Positions 1-6,381 of a DNA stretch of 9,005 bases are shown piece by piece; within the stretch, counting starts at the first letter, position 1; each line of letters starts with the position of its first letter. A program made the translations under genes and the position numbers. The notes beneath the pieces were generated by a model, which did not search any database, was not told the DNA's origin, and saw only the letters and a program-made list of their open reading frames with translations. Origin of the DNA: Lachnospiraceae bacterium (GTDB lineage Bacteria > Bacillota_A > Clostridia > Lachnospirales > Lachnospiraceae); assembly GCA_017553665.1 (NCBI GenBank), contig JAFZKM010000157.1, positions 1 through 9,005 on the forward strand, written 5' to 3'.

Positions 1-1
1 C

Positions 2-1870
2 CTGCTATCGGCGATCCTGCTTGGAGTGTATTCATTGCAGAGACCTTACCCGACCAATTCGGGTTCGATCTATCTGTATATGCTGTGCGTCACGATGATC
101 CTCGGAATTTCGGATCTGTTCGCGTGGAGTGTCATCCGGCTGCATCCGGACAGCGCTCTGTGGCTGAAGTATCTGGTCCAGATCCCGTGTCTTCTGTGCT
201 ATATTTCGCTGAACTGCGGATTTTATTACTATATTCTTTTCATATCCAAAGGAGAGTATTGCGGACTGTTCAACAAACTGTTCGGAATCTCTCTTTGGGT
301 TATCACTTCGGCATTTATCATTACCACCCCCTTTACTCATTTCATTGAAGACCTCTCTGTTCCGGGTGAGGTTATCATGGGTCCCTTCTTCTTCTGGATG
401 TTCATCATCAACGGTCTCCTGCTCATTGCCGATGTCGCCGTGACACTGTCGTTCAGGAAATATCTGAGCAGGCTTCAGGTGGGCGCGGCTTTCACGGGTA
501 TCGTGCTGATATTCGCCGCGGCTTTTGTGCAGTATCATTTTCCGGATGAGCACGTTCTCACCATAGCGGCCGCCATCGTCACGGTAGTTGCTTACGCGGC
601 GCTCGAGGACCCTTCGAATTATTTCTTCAATAATTCCAAGTGCTATAACGATAAGGCATTTTACATGGCGGTAGGAAAGAGCATAAAGAGCAGGAAAGAC
701 AGGATCATCATCTTCAGGATAGAGGGTTATGAGTATGTCAGCCATATGCTCGACGAAGTGCATATCAGGCAGCTCGGCGAGGAGCTCGGGAGCTTCTTCA
801 GGAAGATCTACGGCAGATACAGCACATTCTGCCTGAGCAACGATATTTACGCGGCTGTCGTTTCGAGAGAGTGGACCGACGCGGCTTCGGAAGCTATCTC
901 ATCCTTCGGAGGCTACCTGAGCGTCGATGATACGAAGGTTGCGGCATCCTTAAAGGTTACCGAACTTAATCCCGCGCATTTCAGTTCGTCCTCAGACGTA
1001 AGACATATTGTGGAGACGGTGATCCAGCAGCACCTTGAGGGCGACGGACAGCGTGTCAATGAGATGACGAAGGAGTCCCTGGAGATGAGGGACAACGAGC
1101 AGCGGATCCTCCAGTGCGTAAGACACGCGATCAAGACCGACGGCTTTGAGATCTGGTACCAGCCCATTTACGAGGACCGTTCGGGCAAGTTCGTATCGGC
1201 CGAGGCGCTTATCCGCCTCAGGGACAATCTGAACGAAAACGGCGGATTCATCCCGCCTTCGGTATTCATTCCGCTGGCCGAGAGGAACGGACTGATCGTA
1301 CAGATCGGCGAGATAGTTTTTGAGAGTGTATGTAAGTTCTATACGGAGAGCAAGCTCGAGAAGCTCGGCGTAGAGTATATAGAAGTAAATCTTTCACCCA
1401 TACAGTGCGTGCAGCAGGATCTGACGCTGCGCCTGCAGAACATCATGCGCAGATACGGCATCGGACCCGAGCATATCAATCTCGAGATCACAGAGACCGC
1501 GCAGAGCAGGGATAAGCACGTAATGCAGCGCAATATCAGGACCCTGCTGAACAGGGGCGTGACCTTCTCACTCGACGATTTCGGAACAGGCTTCTCGAAC
1601 ATCGACAACCTCGCGAGCCTTCCTGTCAGCCTGATCAAGTTTGACAAGTCGCTGGTCGACAACGCGCTCGCGGATGAGAATTCAAGGATCATCCTCGGAA
1701 GTCTCCTGAAGATGCTCAAGTGCCTCAAGTATAAGTGCGTGGCAGAGGGCATCGAAAATGAGGAGACGCTCGCGATGGTACGCGAGATGGGCTGCGACTA
1801 CTTCCAGGGTTATCTTTTCTCGCGTCCCGTACCCAGTCCGGAGTACATACAGTTTCTTAAGAAGAACTGA
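2..1870 (+). CDS. Membrane-anchored EAL-domain cyclic-di-GMP phosphodiesterase with degenerate GGDEF domain (5' end outside window)
   Basis: The product is predicted to hydrolyse cyclic-di-GMP to pGpG at the inner face of the membrane. The frame is open to the window edge and the first codons read as a hydrophobic helix (LLSAILLGVY), so the true start is probably upstream; the GTG at 26 would cut that helix. Numbering from the GTG, about six further hydrophobic segments lie at 12-37, 44-74, 86-103, 120-143, 152-170 and 177-193. Residues about 208-335 look like a GGDEF domain whose signature is replaced by SNDIY (271-275), so cyclase activity is unlikely. The EAL domain (about 355-614) is complete: EALIR at 393-397, N455 in NLSP, E487/E490 in EITE, DDFGTG at 517-522, K538, E574 in AEG and Q594. 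All expected metal and catalytic positions are present, so an active phosphodiesterase is inferred. The gene is followed by a terminator-like hairpin and is not part of the next operon. The family is certain; the sensed signal is unknown. Confidence 0.9.
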   Translation: MLSAILLGVYSLQRPYPTNSGSIYLYMLCVTMILGISDLFAWSVIRLHPDSALWLKYLVQIPCLLCYISLNCGFYYYILFISKGEYCGLFNKLFGISLWVITSAFIITTPFTHFIEDLSVPGEVIMGPFFFWMFIINGLLLIADVAVTLSFRKYLSRLQVGAAFTGIVLIFAAAFVQYHFPDEHVLTIAAAIVTVVAYAALEDPSNYFFNNSKCYNDKAFYMAVGKSIKSRKDRIIIFRIEGYEYVSHMLDEVHIRQLGEELGSFFRKIYGRYSTFCLSNDIYAAVVSREWTDAASEAISSFGGYLSVDDTKVAASLKVTELNPAHFSSSSDVRHIVETVIQQHLEGDGQRVNEMTKESLEMRDNEQRILQCVRHAIKTDGFEIWYQPIYEDRSGKFVSAEALIRLRDNLNENGGFIPPSVFIPLAERNGLIVQIGEIVFESVCKFYTESKLEKLGVEYIEVNLSPIQCVQQDLTLRLQNIMRRYGIGPEHINLEITETAQSRDKHVMQRNIRTLLNRGVTFSLDDFGTGFSNIDNLASLPVSLIKFDKSLVDNALADENSRIILGSLLKMLKCLKYKCVAEGIENEETLAMVREMGCDYFQGYLFSRPVPSPEYIQFLKKN

Positions 1871-1878
1871 ACTTTTGC

Positions 1879-1907
1879 TTGACGGAAAAGGTATCCGGCT
1901 TTAAAAT
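1879..1907 (+). promoter_or_regulatory. Sigma-A type promoter (TTGACG / 17 bases / TAAAAT)
   Basis: The -35 box TTGACG (1879-1884) and the -10 box TAAAAT (1902-1907) each match consensus at 5 of 6 positions with the ideal 17-base spacing. It begins 8 bases after the EAL gene stop. The predicted start is near A1915, which is the first base of a hairpin, and no open frame with a ribosome binding site follows closely. It therefore probably drives a short structured RNA or the leader of the downstream operon. It is called by consensus only. Confidence 0.55.
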
Positions 1908-1914
1908 GTATTTC

Positions 1915-2004
1915 ACGCAGTTTTTTCAGCATCAAAAAAATTGCGTAAAGAAGGAAGAGACATGTTTCGCATACACTCATGTCTCTTTCTTTTTGCTCTT
2001 TTTT
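1915..2004 (+). ncRNA. Candidate small RNA or attenuating leader made of two tandem hairpins
   Basis: Hairpin 1 pairs 1915-1926 with 1935-1946 (12 pairs, one G-U, with a U6/A6 upper stem and an 8-base loop). After one base, hairpin 2 pairs 1948-1964 with 1978-1994 (17 pairs, two G-U, 13-base loop) and runs into a pyrimidine-rich tail ending in six T at 1999-2004. The predicted start of the promoter at 1879-1907 falls on the first base of hairpin 1. Promoter, compact structure and intrinsic terminator together are the layout of an independent RNA of about 85-90 nt. The same elements could be a leader that limits readthrough into the gene at 2118. I recognise no known RNA family. The arrangement is seen in the sequence; the transcript is inferred. 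Confidence 0.4.
1948..2004 (+). terminator. Rho-independent terminator after the EAL gene and candidate small RNA
   Basis: A 17-pair stem (1948-1964 with 1978-1994) has a perfect 10-pair core, AAGAGACATG with CATGTCTCTT. It is followed by a T-rich run and TTTTTT at 1999-2004. The stem base is A/T-rich and so forms part of the U-tract pairing. It can end transcripts from both the EAL gene and the promoter at 1879. The A-rich upstream arm could also give weak function on the other strand, but no minus-strand gene is present. Confidence 0.65.
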
Positions 2005-2029
2005 GGGCATTGTTTGTCAAAGCTTGTCC

Positions 2030-2051
2030 GATGCTTTTGAGATGCTTGCGA
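2030..2051 (+). repeat. 11-base tandem direct repeat overlapping a -35 box (possible operator)
   Basis: GATGCTTTTGA (2030-2040) is followed directly by GATGCTTGCGA (2041-2051), identical at 9 of 11 positions, and GATGG starts a third partial copy. The 11-base period puts both copies on the same helix face. The second copy contains the proposed -35 box TTGCGA. This is the geometry of a site for a dimeric regulator acting at the promoter, but the binding protein is unknown and chance is possible. Confidence 0.3.
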
Positions 2052-2074
2052 GATGGAAATAACTGTGTTACGAT
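2046..2074 (+). promoter_or_regulatory. Candidate promoter of the hprK-murB-whiA operon (TTGCGA / 17 bases / TACGAT, extended -10)
   Basis: TTGCGA (2046-2051) and TACGAT (2069-2074) are 17 bases apart, each matching consensus at 4 of 6 positions. A TG one base before the -10 box (2066-2067) makes it an extended -10 promoter. The predicted start near 2081 would leave a leader of about 37 bases before the TTG start at 2118. It lies downstream of the terminator hairpin and would give the operon independent transcription. Confidence 0.4.
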
Positions 2075-2104
2075 ATTTTATGATTGGGGCAATAGGCAAA
2101 ATAC

Positions 2105-2110
2105 GGAGGT
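2105..2110 (+). promoter_or_regulatory. Ribosome binding site fixing the TTG start at 2118
   Basis: GGAGGT lies 7 bases before the TTG at 2118-2120. The frame is open back to 1941, but that upstream extension would be encoded by the terminator hairpin and promoter and has no comparable site, so the TTG is preferred. Confidence 0.75.
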
Positions 2111-2117
2111 GTGTATT

Positions 2118-3086
2118 TTGAATATACGCGAATTATTTGAGAACAATATAAGGCTGCTCGGATTTACCGAGAAGGCCATACTTCTGTTCAGGCGCGGGCG
2201 TTATGACGAGGCGCTCGGAATGGTAGCCGACAGCGCTGAAGGCATCAATAAGGTCTGTGACGCTGTTCTGGCGGACAGGAACTTTTTTAAGAGCATTCCC
2301 TCGGATTTTGTGGGCGAGATGCTCGAAGCCGTGATCGCCGCGAAGAAGAACAGGGATTACGTGCTGCTCGCGGATCTTTACGAGATGCAGCTTTCCGCTT
2401 TCGTATGCAATGTACAGGAACTGATCATGACCGCGGAGGATATCTACGGCTTTGATGTCAGCACATATAACCGCAGGATACGCCTGATGGAGCAGAAGCT
2501 CACGGCAGGGACCGACGCTCTCACACAGAACTCGGTCGACGATGATGAGCGAGAGAGGCTCAGAGTCAACAGAAACGCCGAGCTTGAATCGCCGCTTTCG
2601 CCCGAGGAACTGCTTGAGAAAGGCTATAGCGTTGAATTCTCATCGAGCGGCCTGATGACCGTGAGAGTTCCGTCCGCGACAGGCGCGCCGATCTATCTTC
2701 ATACGAACGGCAACATTCTTCGCGAGAGCTTCCTGCTCGCCGATGATTTCAGGACCGAGGGCATTGATCATTACATCGTGTTCGGTCTGGGCATGGGCTA
2801 TCATATCGCCGAGCTGCTCGAGCTCGACAGATTCGCGAAGGTTACAGTGTTTGAGAGCGATATAAACATCCTGAAGCTTTATGCGGCTTTCAGCGACGGA
2901 ATGCTACTTGAGAACCGCCGTTTCGGACTTGTTTACGATCCGGAGAGAACGCTGATCGAGCAGCGGCTTTCGAATATCGGAGCGAATGAAAAGGGCTGCG
3001 TGCACTATCCTTCGATGAGACGCGCCGCGTCGGGCAAGAGGCTCACGGAGCTCGCGCCGTTCGCGGATATTGTAGAGAGGTGCTGA
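2118..3086 (+). CDS. Short Rossmann-fold protein resembling the N-terminal region of DUF115/Maf (MptE-like) proteins
   Basis: The 322-residue product starts at a TTG with a GGAGGT site 7 bases upstream. Residues 1-135 look helical and soluble, with no signal peptide or membrane segment. The region around 170-190 is charged and possibly a linker. Residues about 205-300 carry the most recognisable part: a glycine-rich turn FGLGMGYH (222-229) after a hydrophobic strand, then a strand ending in the acidic FESD (245-248). This is a Rossmann or methyltransferase-like nucleotide-binding arrangement, and it resembles the N-terminal domain of motility-associated factor (Maf/DUF115) proteins. Those proteins are usually much longer, with a further catalytic domain; here the gene ends about 75 residues after the acidic motif and the next gene begins at once. 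No flagellar or glycan genes are adjacent. It is the first gene of the operon. Family assignment is moderate and function unknown; a divergent methyltransferase-like fold is the alternative. Confidence 0.55.
   Translation: MNIRELFENNIRLLGFTEKAILLFRRGRYDEALGMVADSAEGINKVCDAVLADRNFFKSIPSDFVGEMLEAVIAAKKNRDYVLLADLYEMQLSAFVCNVQELIMTAEDIYGFDVSTYNRRIRLMEQKLTAGTDALTQNSVDDDERERLRVNRNAELESPLSPEELLEKGYSVEFSSSGLMTVRVPSATGAPIYLHTNGNILRESFLLADDFRTEGIDHYIVFGLGMGYHIAELLELDRFAKVTVFESDINILKLYAAFSDGMLLENRRFGLVYDPERTLIEQRLSNIGANEKGCVHYPSMRRAASGKRLTELAPFADIVERC
3075..3082 (+). promoter_or_regulatory. Ribosome binding site favouring the TTG start at 3089
   Basis: GAGAGGTG at 3075-3082 pairs well with the 16S rRNA tail and lies 6 bases before the TTG at 3089. 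An in-frame GTG at 3080 is inside this site and so is unlikely to be the start. The site overlaps the last codons of the upstream gene, which implies translational coupling. Confidence 0.6.
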
Positions 3087-3088
3087 GC

Positions 3089-3541
3089 TTGAGCGGACTT
3101 ACAACACTTATTCTTTCCCTGCTCGGATTCGCGGGGGATGAGATTTCAAAAGAGCTGGCCCGAAAGAGGCTGGCCGGCAGGGACAAAGAGCTCTTCGGCG
3201 GCAAAGTGAAGCTGATGCTGCGCGAGAACAAAGGCTTCGCGATGAATAAGCTGGAGTCGAACCGCAAGGCGGTGGTCACTGTTTCGGCTGCCGTGTTCGC
3301 GGTCCTGCTGATATTTTACATTCCCGTGATCGCGGATGACGGTTACCGTGCGGTACGGCCCGGTTTCGCGCTCCTGACGGCGGGTGCCGCGGGGAATGTT
3401 TACGACCGCCTGGTAAAGGGCAGAGTGACCGACTTTATCAATGTGTCGGTATTTAAAAGCATCGTATTTAATATCGCGGATGTGCTCATCGTGGTCGGAG
3501 GACTGATGGCGGTCATCGGCGAGGTCATAGGAGGCAACTGA
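3089..3541 (+). CDS. LspA-like signal peptidase II family membrane protein
   Basis: Signal peptidase II is an aspartic protease in the membrane that removes lipoprotein signal peptides after lipidation. The 150-residue product has the family's four-helix plan: about 3-16, 61-82, 90-102 and 126-147. Family positions are visible: DEISK (17-21) at the end of helix 1, N47 in ENKGFA, GNVYDR (102-107, with N103 and R107), VTDF with D115, and FNIAD (127-131) with D131. D115 and D131 correspond to the catalytic aspartate pair, so activity is plausible. Length is near the family norm of about 150-170. The N-terminal half is diverged, including a GGKVKL stretch (37-42) in place of the usual loop. I recall similar proteins near hprK in Lachnospiraceae, so it may be a second, specialised LspA and not the housekeeping enzyme. 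It starts two bases after the upstream stop and ends one base before hprK. I leave the symbol empty because of the divergence. Confidence 0.7.
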   Translation: MSGLTTLILSLLGFAGDEISKELARKRLAGRDKELFGGKVKLMLRENKGFAMNKLESNRKAVVTVSAAVFAVLLIFYIPVIADDGYRAVRPGFALLTAGAAGNVYDRLVKGRVTDFINVSVFKSIVFNIADVLIVVGGLMAVIGEVIGGN

Positions 3542-3542
3542 A

Positions 3543-4481
3543 ATGTTAAACGGCGATATCAGTACTGTTCCGCTTAAGAATCTCATTGAAAAAATGAATC
3601 TGGAGAACCTTACTCCGGACGTTGACATTGAAAAGATAGAGCTGACGATGCCCGATATCAACAGACCGGCGCTTCAGCTCGCGGGCTTTATGAAGGATTT
3701 CGACCGCAACCGTATCCAGATCATCGGAAACGTTGAGCATTCCTATCTGAAGGCACAGGAGGACGGGATCGAGAGAATGAAGAATTTCCTCAGGACCGGC
3801 ATCCCCTGCGTGGTATTCTGCCGCAATATCGAGGTTGAGGATGAGATCGTTGAGGCGGCCACAGAGTCTCAGGTAGCCCTGCTCCGCACATCGAAGACGA
3901 CTTCCTCGTTCATGGCGGAGGTCATCAGATGGATGAACGTCCAGCTGGCTCCGGCGATGACCATCCACGGAGTACTCGTCGATGTATACGGCGAAGGCGT
4001 GCTGATCACGGGCGAGAGCGGAATAGGAAAGTCCGAGGCTGCGCTGGAGCTGATCAAGAGAGGACACCGTCTCGTGAGCGACGATGTCGTAGAGATCAGA
4101 AAGGTCAGCGACGATACGCTGATCGGAATGAGCCCCGAGATGACGAGGCATTTCATTGAGCTTCGAGGCATCGGAATCATTGACGTAAAGACGCTGTTCG
4201 GTATTGAAAGCGTTAAGAATACCCAGCAGATCGATCTCGTGATCAATCTAGAGGAATGGGACAGAGACCGCGAGTATGACAGAATGGGACTTGAGGAGCA
4301 TTACGTGAATTATCTGGGCAACAACATCGTATGCCACAACATCCCGATCCGTCCCGGACGTAACCTCGCGATCATCTGCGAGTCCGCGGCGGTCAACTGC
4401 AGACAGAAGAAGATGGGCTACAATGCGGCAAAGGCGCTCTACGACAGAGCGATGGCAAATATAAATAAATCACAGGAGTGA
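3543..4481 (+). CDS. hprK: HPr kinase/phosphorylase
   Basis: HprK phosphorylates Ser46 of HPr (and Crh) with ATP or pyrophosphate and reverses this by phosphorolysis. It is the sensor enzyme of CcpA-dependent carbon catabolite repression in Gram-positive bacteria and acts in the cytoplasm as a hexamer. The 312-residue length is typical. An N-terminal regulatory domain spans about 1-130. The kinase domain carries H142 (IHG), Walker A GESGIGKS at 157-164, the acidic pair D180-D181 in LVSDD, and the family signature LRGIGIIDV at 207-215. All expected catalytic features are present, so it should be active. The start ATG has TAGGAGG 8 bases upstream and lies one base after the LspA-like stop. Its likely substrate, an HPr-like protein with Ser46, is encoded at the end of the same operon, and a glucokinase follows immediately. 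Identification is secure. Confidence 0.96.
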   Translation: MLNGDISTVPLKNLIEKMNLENLTPDVDIEKIELTMPDINRPALQLAGFMKDFDRNRIQIIGNVEHSYLKAQEDGIERMKNFLRTGIPCVVFCRNIEVEDEIVEAATESQVALLRTSKTTSSFMAEVIRWMNVQLAPAMTIHGVLVDVYGEGVLITGESGIGKSEAALELIKRGHRLVSDDVVEIRKVSDDTLIGMSPEMTRHFIELRGIGIIDVKTLFGIESVKNTQQIDLVINLEEWDRDREYDRMGLEEHYVNYLGNNIVCHNIPIRPGRNLAIICESAAVNCRQKKMGYNAAKALYDRAMANINKSQE

Positions 4482-4490
4482 CAGCAGGAT

Positions 4491-5429
4491 ATGAAGTATT
4501 GTTTTGGTGTGGACATAGGCGGAACAACCGTTAAGCTCGGACTTTTTACCGAGGACGGAAGCATTCTCGAGAAGTGGGAGATCCCTTCGAGAACGGAGAA
4601 CGAGGGAGTGAACGTTCCCACGGATATCGCGGACGCGATCCTTTCGAAGCTTTCCGAAAGAGGAATTGACAAGGCGGATGTGCTCGGAGTCGGACTCGGA
4701 GTTCCCGGACCCATTACCCCGGACGGAACCGTAATGAAGTGCGCGAACCTCAAGTGGGGCATTTTCAATGTCAACGAGAAGATGAGCGAACTTACGGGCC
4801 TTAAGTGCATCGCGGCGAATGACGCGAACGTAGCGGCGCTCGGCGAACTCTGGAAGGGCGGCGCCCAGGGCTGCAGGAATATCGTATTCATCACGCTCGG
4901 AACAGGCGTCGGCGGCGGAATCGTCATCGACGGCAAGGTAGTTCACGGTATCCACGGAGGCGGCGGAGAGATCGGCCACATCGTAGTGAACCCTAACGAG
5001 ACTGACCTGTGCGGATGCGGCTGCAGAGGACATCTTGAGCAGTACGCTTCGGCGACCGGCGTTGTAAGACTTGTTAAGAAGGCTCTTGCTGAGACTTCGG
5101 AGCCCAGCGTTTTGAGAGATAAGGAAGGCGTTACCGCTAAGGATATCTTTGACGCGGCGAAGGCGGGCGACAGTCTCGCTTCGAAGGCGGTCGATACCAT
5201 GTGCAGATATCTGGCGCAGGCTCTTTCGGGAGTCGGAGCTACGGTCGATCCCGAGGCTTATGTCATCGGCGGCGGCGTGGCGCGCGCGGGAAGCATCATT
5301 ACCGATACCGTAAAGAAATATTTTGACGAGAACAATCTCAATGTACTCCGAAACCGTGAGTTCAGGCTCGCGACACTCGGCAACGACGCAGGAATGTACG
5401 GAGCTGCGTATCTTACATTGGGAGAATGA
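4491..5429 (+). CDS. glcK: ROK-family glucokinase
   Basis: The product should phosphorylate glucose to glucose-6-phosphate with ATP, feeding glycolysis when glucose is released inside the cell or enters without the PTS. The 312-residue protein has the ATP phosphate-binding motif DIGGTTVK (8-15), the GVGLGVPGP segment (66-74), the catalytic base D111 in NDAN, LGTGVGGG (136-143) and the ROK motif around GEIGH (159-163). The zinc site is H163 plus CGCGCRGH (174-181). C174 and C176 are kept, but the position of the usual third cysteine is H181. Histidine can also bind zinc, so function is probably retained. The gene starts 9 bases after hprK and overlaps murB by 4 bases, so it is embedded in the operon. 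Glucose is inferred from the family and context; other ROK members use fructose or N-acetylated sugars. Confidence 0.88.
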   Translation: MKYCFGVDIGGTTVKLGLFTEDGSILEKWEIPSRTENEGVNVPTDIADAILSKLSERGIDKADVLGVGLGVPGPITPDGTVMKCANLKWGIFNVNEKMSELTGLKCIAANDANVAALGELWKGGAQGCRNIVFITLGTGVGGGIVIDGKVVHGIHGGGGEIGHIVVNPNETDLCGCGCRGHLEQYASATGVVRLVKKALAETSEPSVLRDKEGVTAKDIFDAAKAGDSLASKAVDTMCRYLAQALSGVGATVDPEAYVIGGGVARAGSIITDTVKKYFDENNLNVLRNREFRLATLGNDAGMYGAAYLTLGE

Positions 5430-6358
5430 TCGATTTGGAAAAAGATGTGTTTTTAATGCTGAAAGAAGCTGCGCCGAAGGGGAAGATCCTGACCGGCGCG
5501 CCGCTTTCGGACTTCACTTCCTTCAGGACGGGAGGCCCGGCGGACTTTGTCGCGGTGCCCTCGGATGAGGCAGAATTAAGGAATATTATTTTACTTGCAA
5601 AAGCAAATGAAATTCCTTATTATATCATTGGCAACGGAACTAACCTTCTTGTTTCGGACGACGGATTCCGCGGGATCGTTGTCGCGATAAAGGAAGGAAA
5701 GGCCGATATTTCCTACGATGAGCGGGAAGAAGAGGTACTCGTTAAGGCACATGCCGGAGCGCCTCTGACCAAGGTCGCGTATGACGCGGCGAGGCACGGG
5801 CTGGCAGGATTGGAGTTTGCCGCGGGCATTCCCGGATCGGTCGGCGGAGCGGTGTTTATGAACGCCGGAGCATACGGCGGAGAGATCAAAGACGTGATCG
5901 TGAGAGCCCGCGTGATGGACGCCGAAGGGAATGTTTTTGATATGGACCGCGACGCGCTGGAACTCTCGTACAGGCACAGCGTGATCGGAGAGAAAGGTCT
6001 TATCGTTCTGGAAGCCGTATTCGCGCTGAAGCGCGGAGATACCGAAGCGATACTCGCGGCGATATCGGAGCTGAACGCGAAGAGAAGAGAAAAACAGCCG
6101 CTCGAATACCCGAGCGCGGGCAGCACATTCAAGCGCCCCGAAGGGTATTTCGCGGGTAAACTTATAGAGGAAGCGGGGCTCAGGGGCTATTCGGTCGGCG
6201 ATGCCTGCGTTTCCGAAAAGCATTGCGGATTCGTCATCAATAAAGGCCGCGCGACATCATCGGACATTATCAAACTGATCGGCGAGGTTTCGGACAGGGT
6301 GTACCGGAACTCAGGAGTCAGACTGGAACCCGAGGTCCGTATGATCGGCTTTGACTGA
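5426..6358 (+). CDS. murB: UDP-N-acetylenolpyruvoylglucosamine reductase
   Basis: MurB is the FAD-dependent cytoplasmic enzyme that reduces enolpyruvyl-UDP-GlcNAc with NADPH to UDP-MurNAc, the second committed step of peptidoglycan synthesis. The 310-residue protein has the FAD domain signatures TSFRTGGPAD (31-40), IGNGTNLLVSDDGF (68-81), and GIPGSVGGAVFMNAGAYGGE (134-153). It also has Y182-R183 in YRHS, the proton donor S233 in AGSTFKRP, and the C-terminal EPEVRMIG (301-308) with the conserved glutamate. The YRxS form and short length fit the type II enzymes of Gram-positive bacteria. The ATG overlaps the glucokinase stop (ATGA), but the GGGAG at 5420-5424 is only one base from it. A TTG at 5435 lies 10 bases after that site and is an alternative start giving 307 residues. 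Bases 5574-5625 are much more A/T-rich than the rest of the gene. Identification is secure. Confidence 0.96.
   Translation: MIDLEKDVFLMLKEAAPKGKILTGAPLSDFTSFRTGGPADFVAVPSDEAELRNIILLAKANEIPYYIIGNGTNLLVSDDGFRGIVVAIKEGKADISYDEREEEVLVKAHAGAPLTKVAYDAARHGLAGLEFAAGIPGSVGGAVFMNAGAYGGEIKDVIVRARVMDAEGNVFDMDRDALELSYRHSVIGEKGLIVLEAVFALKRGDTEAILAAISELNAKRREKQPLEYPSAGSTFKRPEGYFAGKLIEEAGLRGYSVGDACVSEKHCGFVINKGRATSSDIIKLIGEVSDRVYRNSGVRLEPEVRMIGFD
5595..5623 (+). promoter_or_regulatory. Possible promoter inside murB (TTGCAA / 17 bases / TATTAT)
   Basis: Within an A/T-rich patch of murB, TTGCAA (5595-5600; 4 of 6 consensus) and TATTAT (5618-5623; 5 of 6) are 17 bases apart. It faces the whiA and HPr-like genes and could give them extra transcription. 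The support is consensus matching only, in coding sequence, so confidence is low. Confidence 0.2.
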
Positions 6359-6381
6359 TGTAAATATAAAGGGGTGAGGGC

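Noticed and set aside
32..763. Long open frame on the minus strand opposite the EAL gene
   Set aside because: It is antisense to clear membrane and EAL coding sequence, has no recognisable domain or ribosome binding site, and its composition (Arg/His-rich) is typical of a shadow frame. The other long minus-strand frames opposite hprK, murB and whiA were dropped for the same reason.
1941..2117. N-terminal extension of the DUF115-like protein from a start at 1941
   Set aside because: It would be encoded by the terminator hairpin, direct repeat and promoter, and lacks a good ribosome binding site. The TTG at 2118 has GGAGGT 7 bases upstream.
3080..3088. GTG at 3080 as the start of the LspA-like protein
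   Set aside because: It lies inside the GAGAGGTG ribosome binding site; TTG at 3089 is correctly spaced 6 bases after it.
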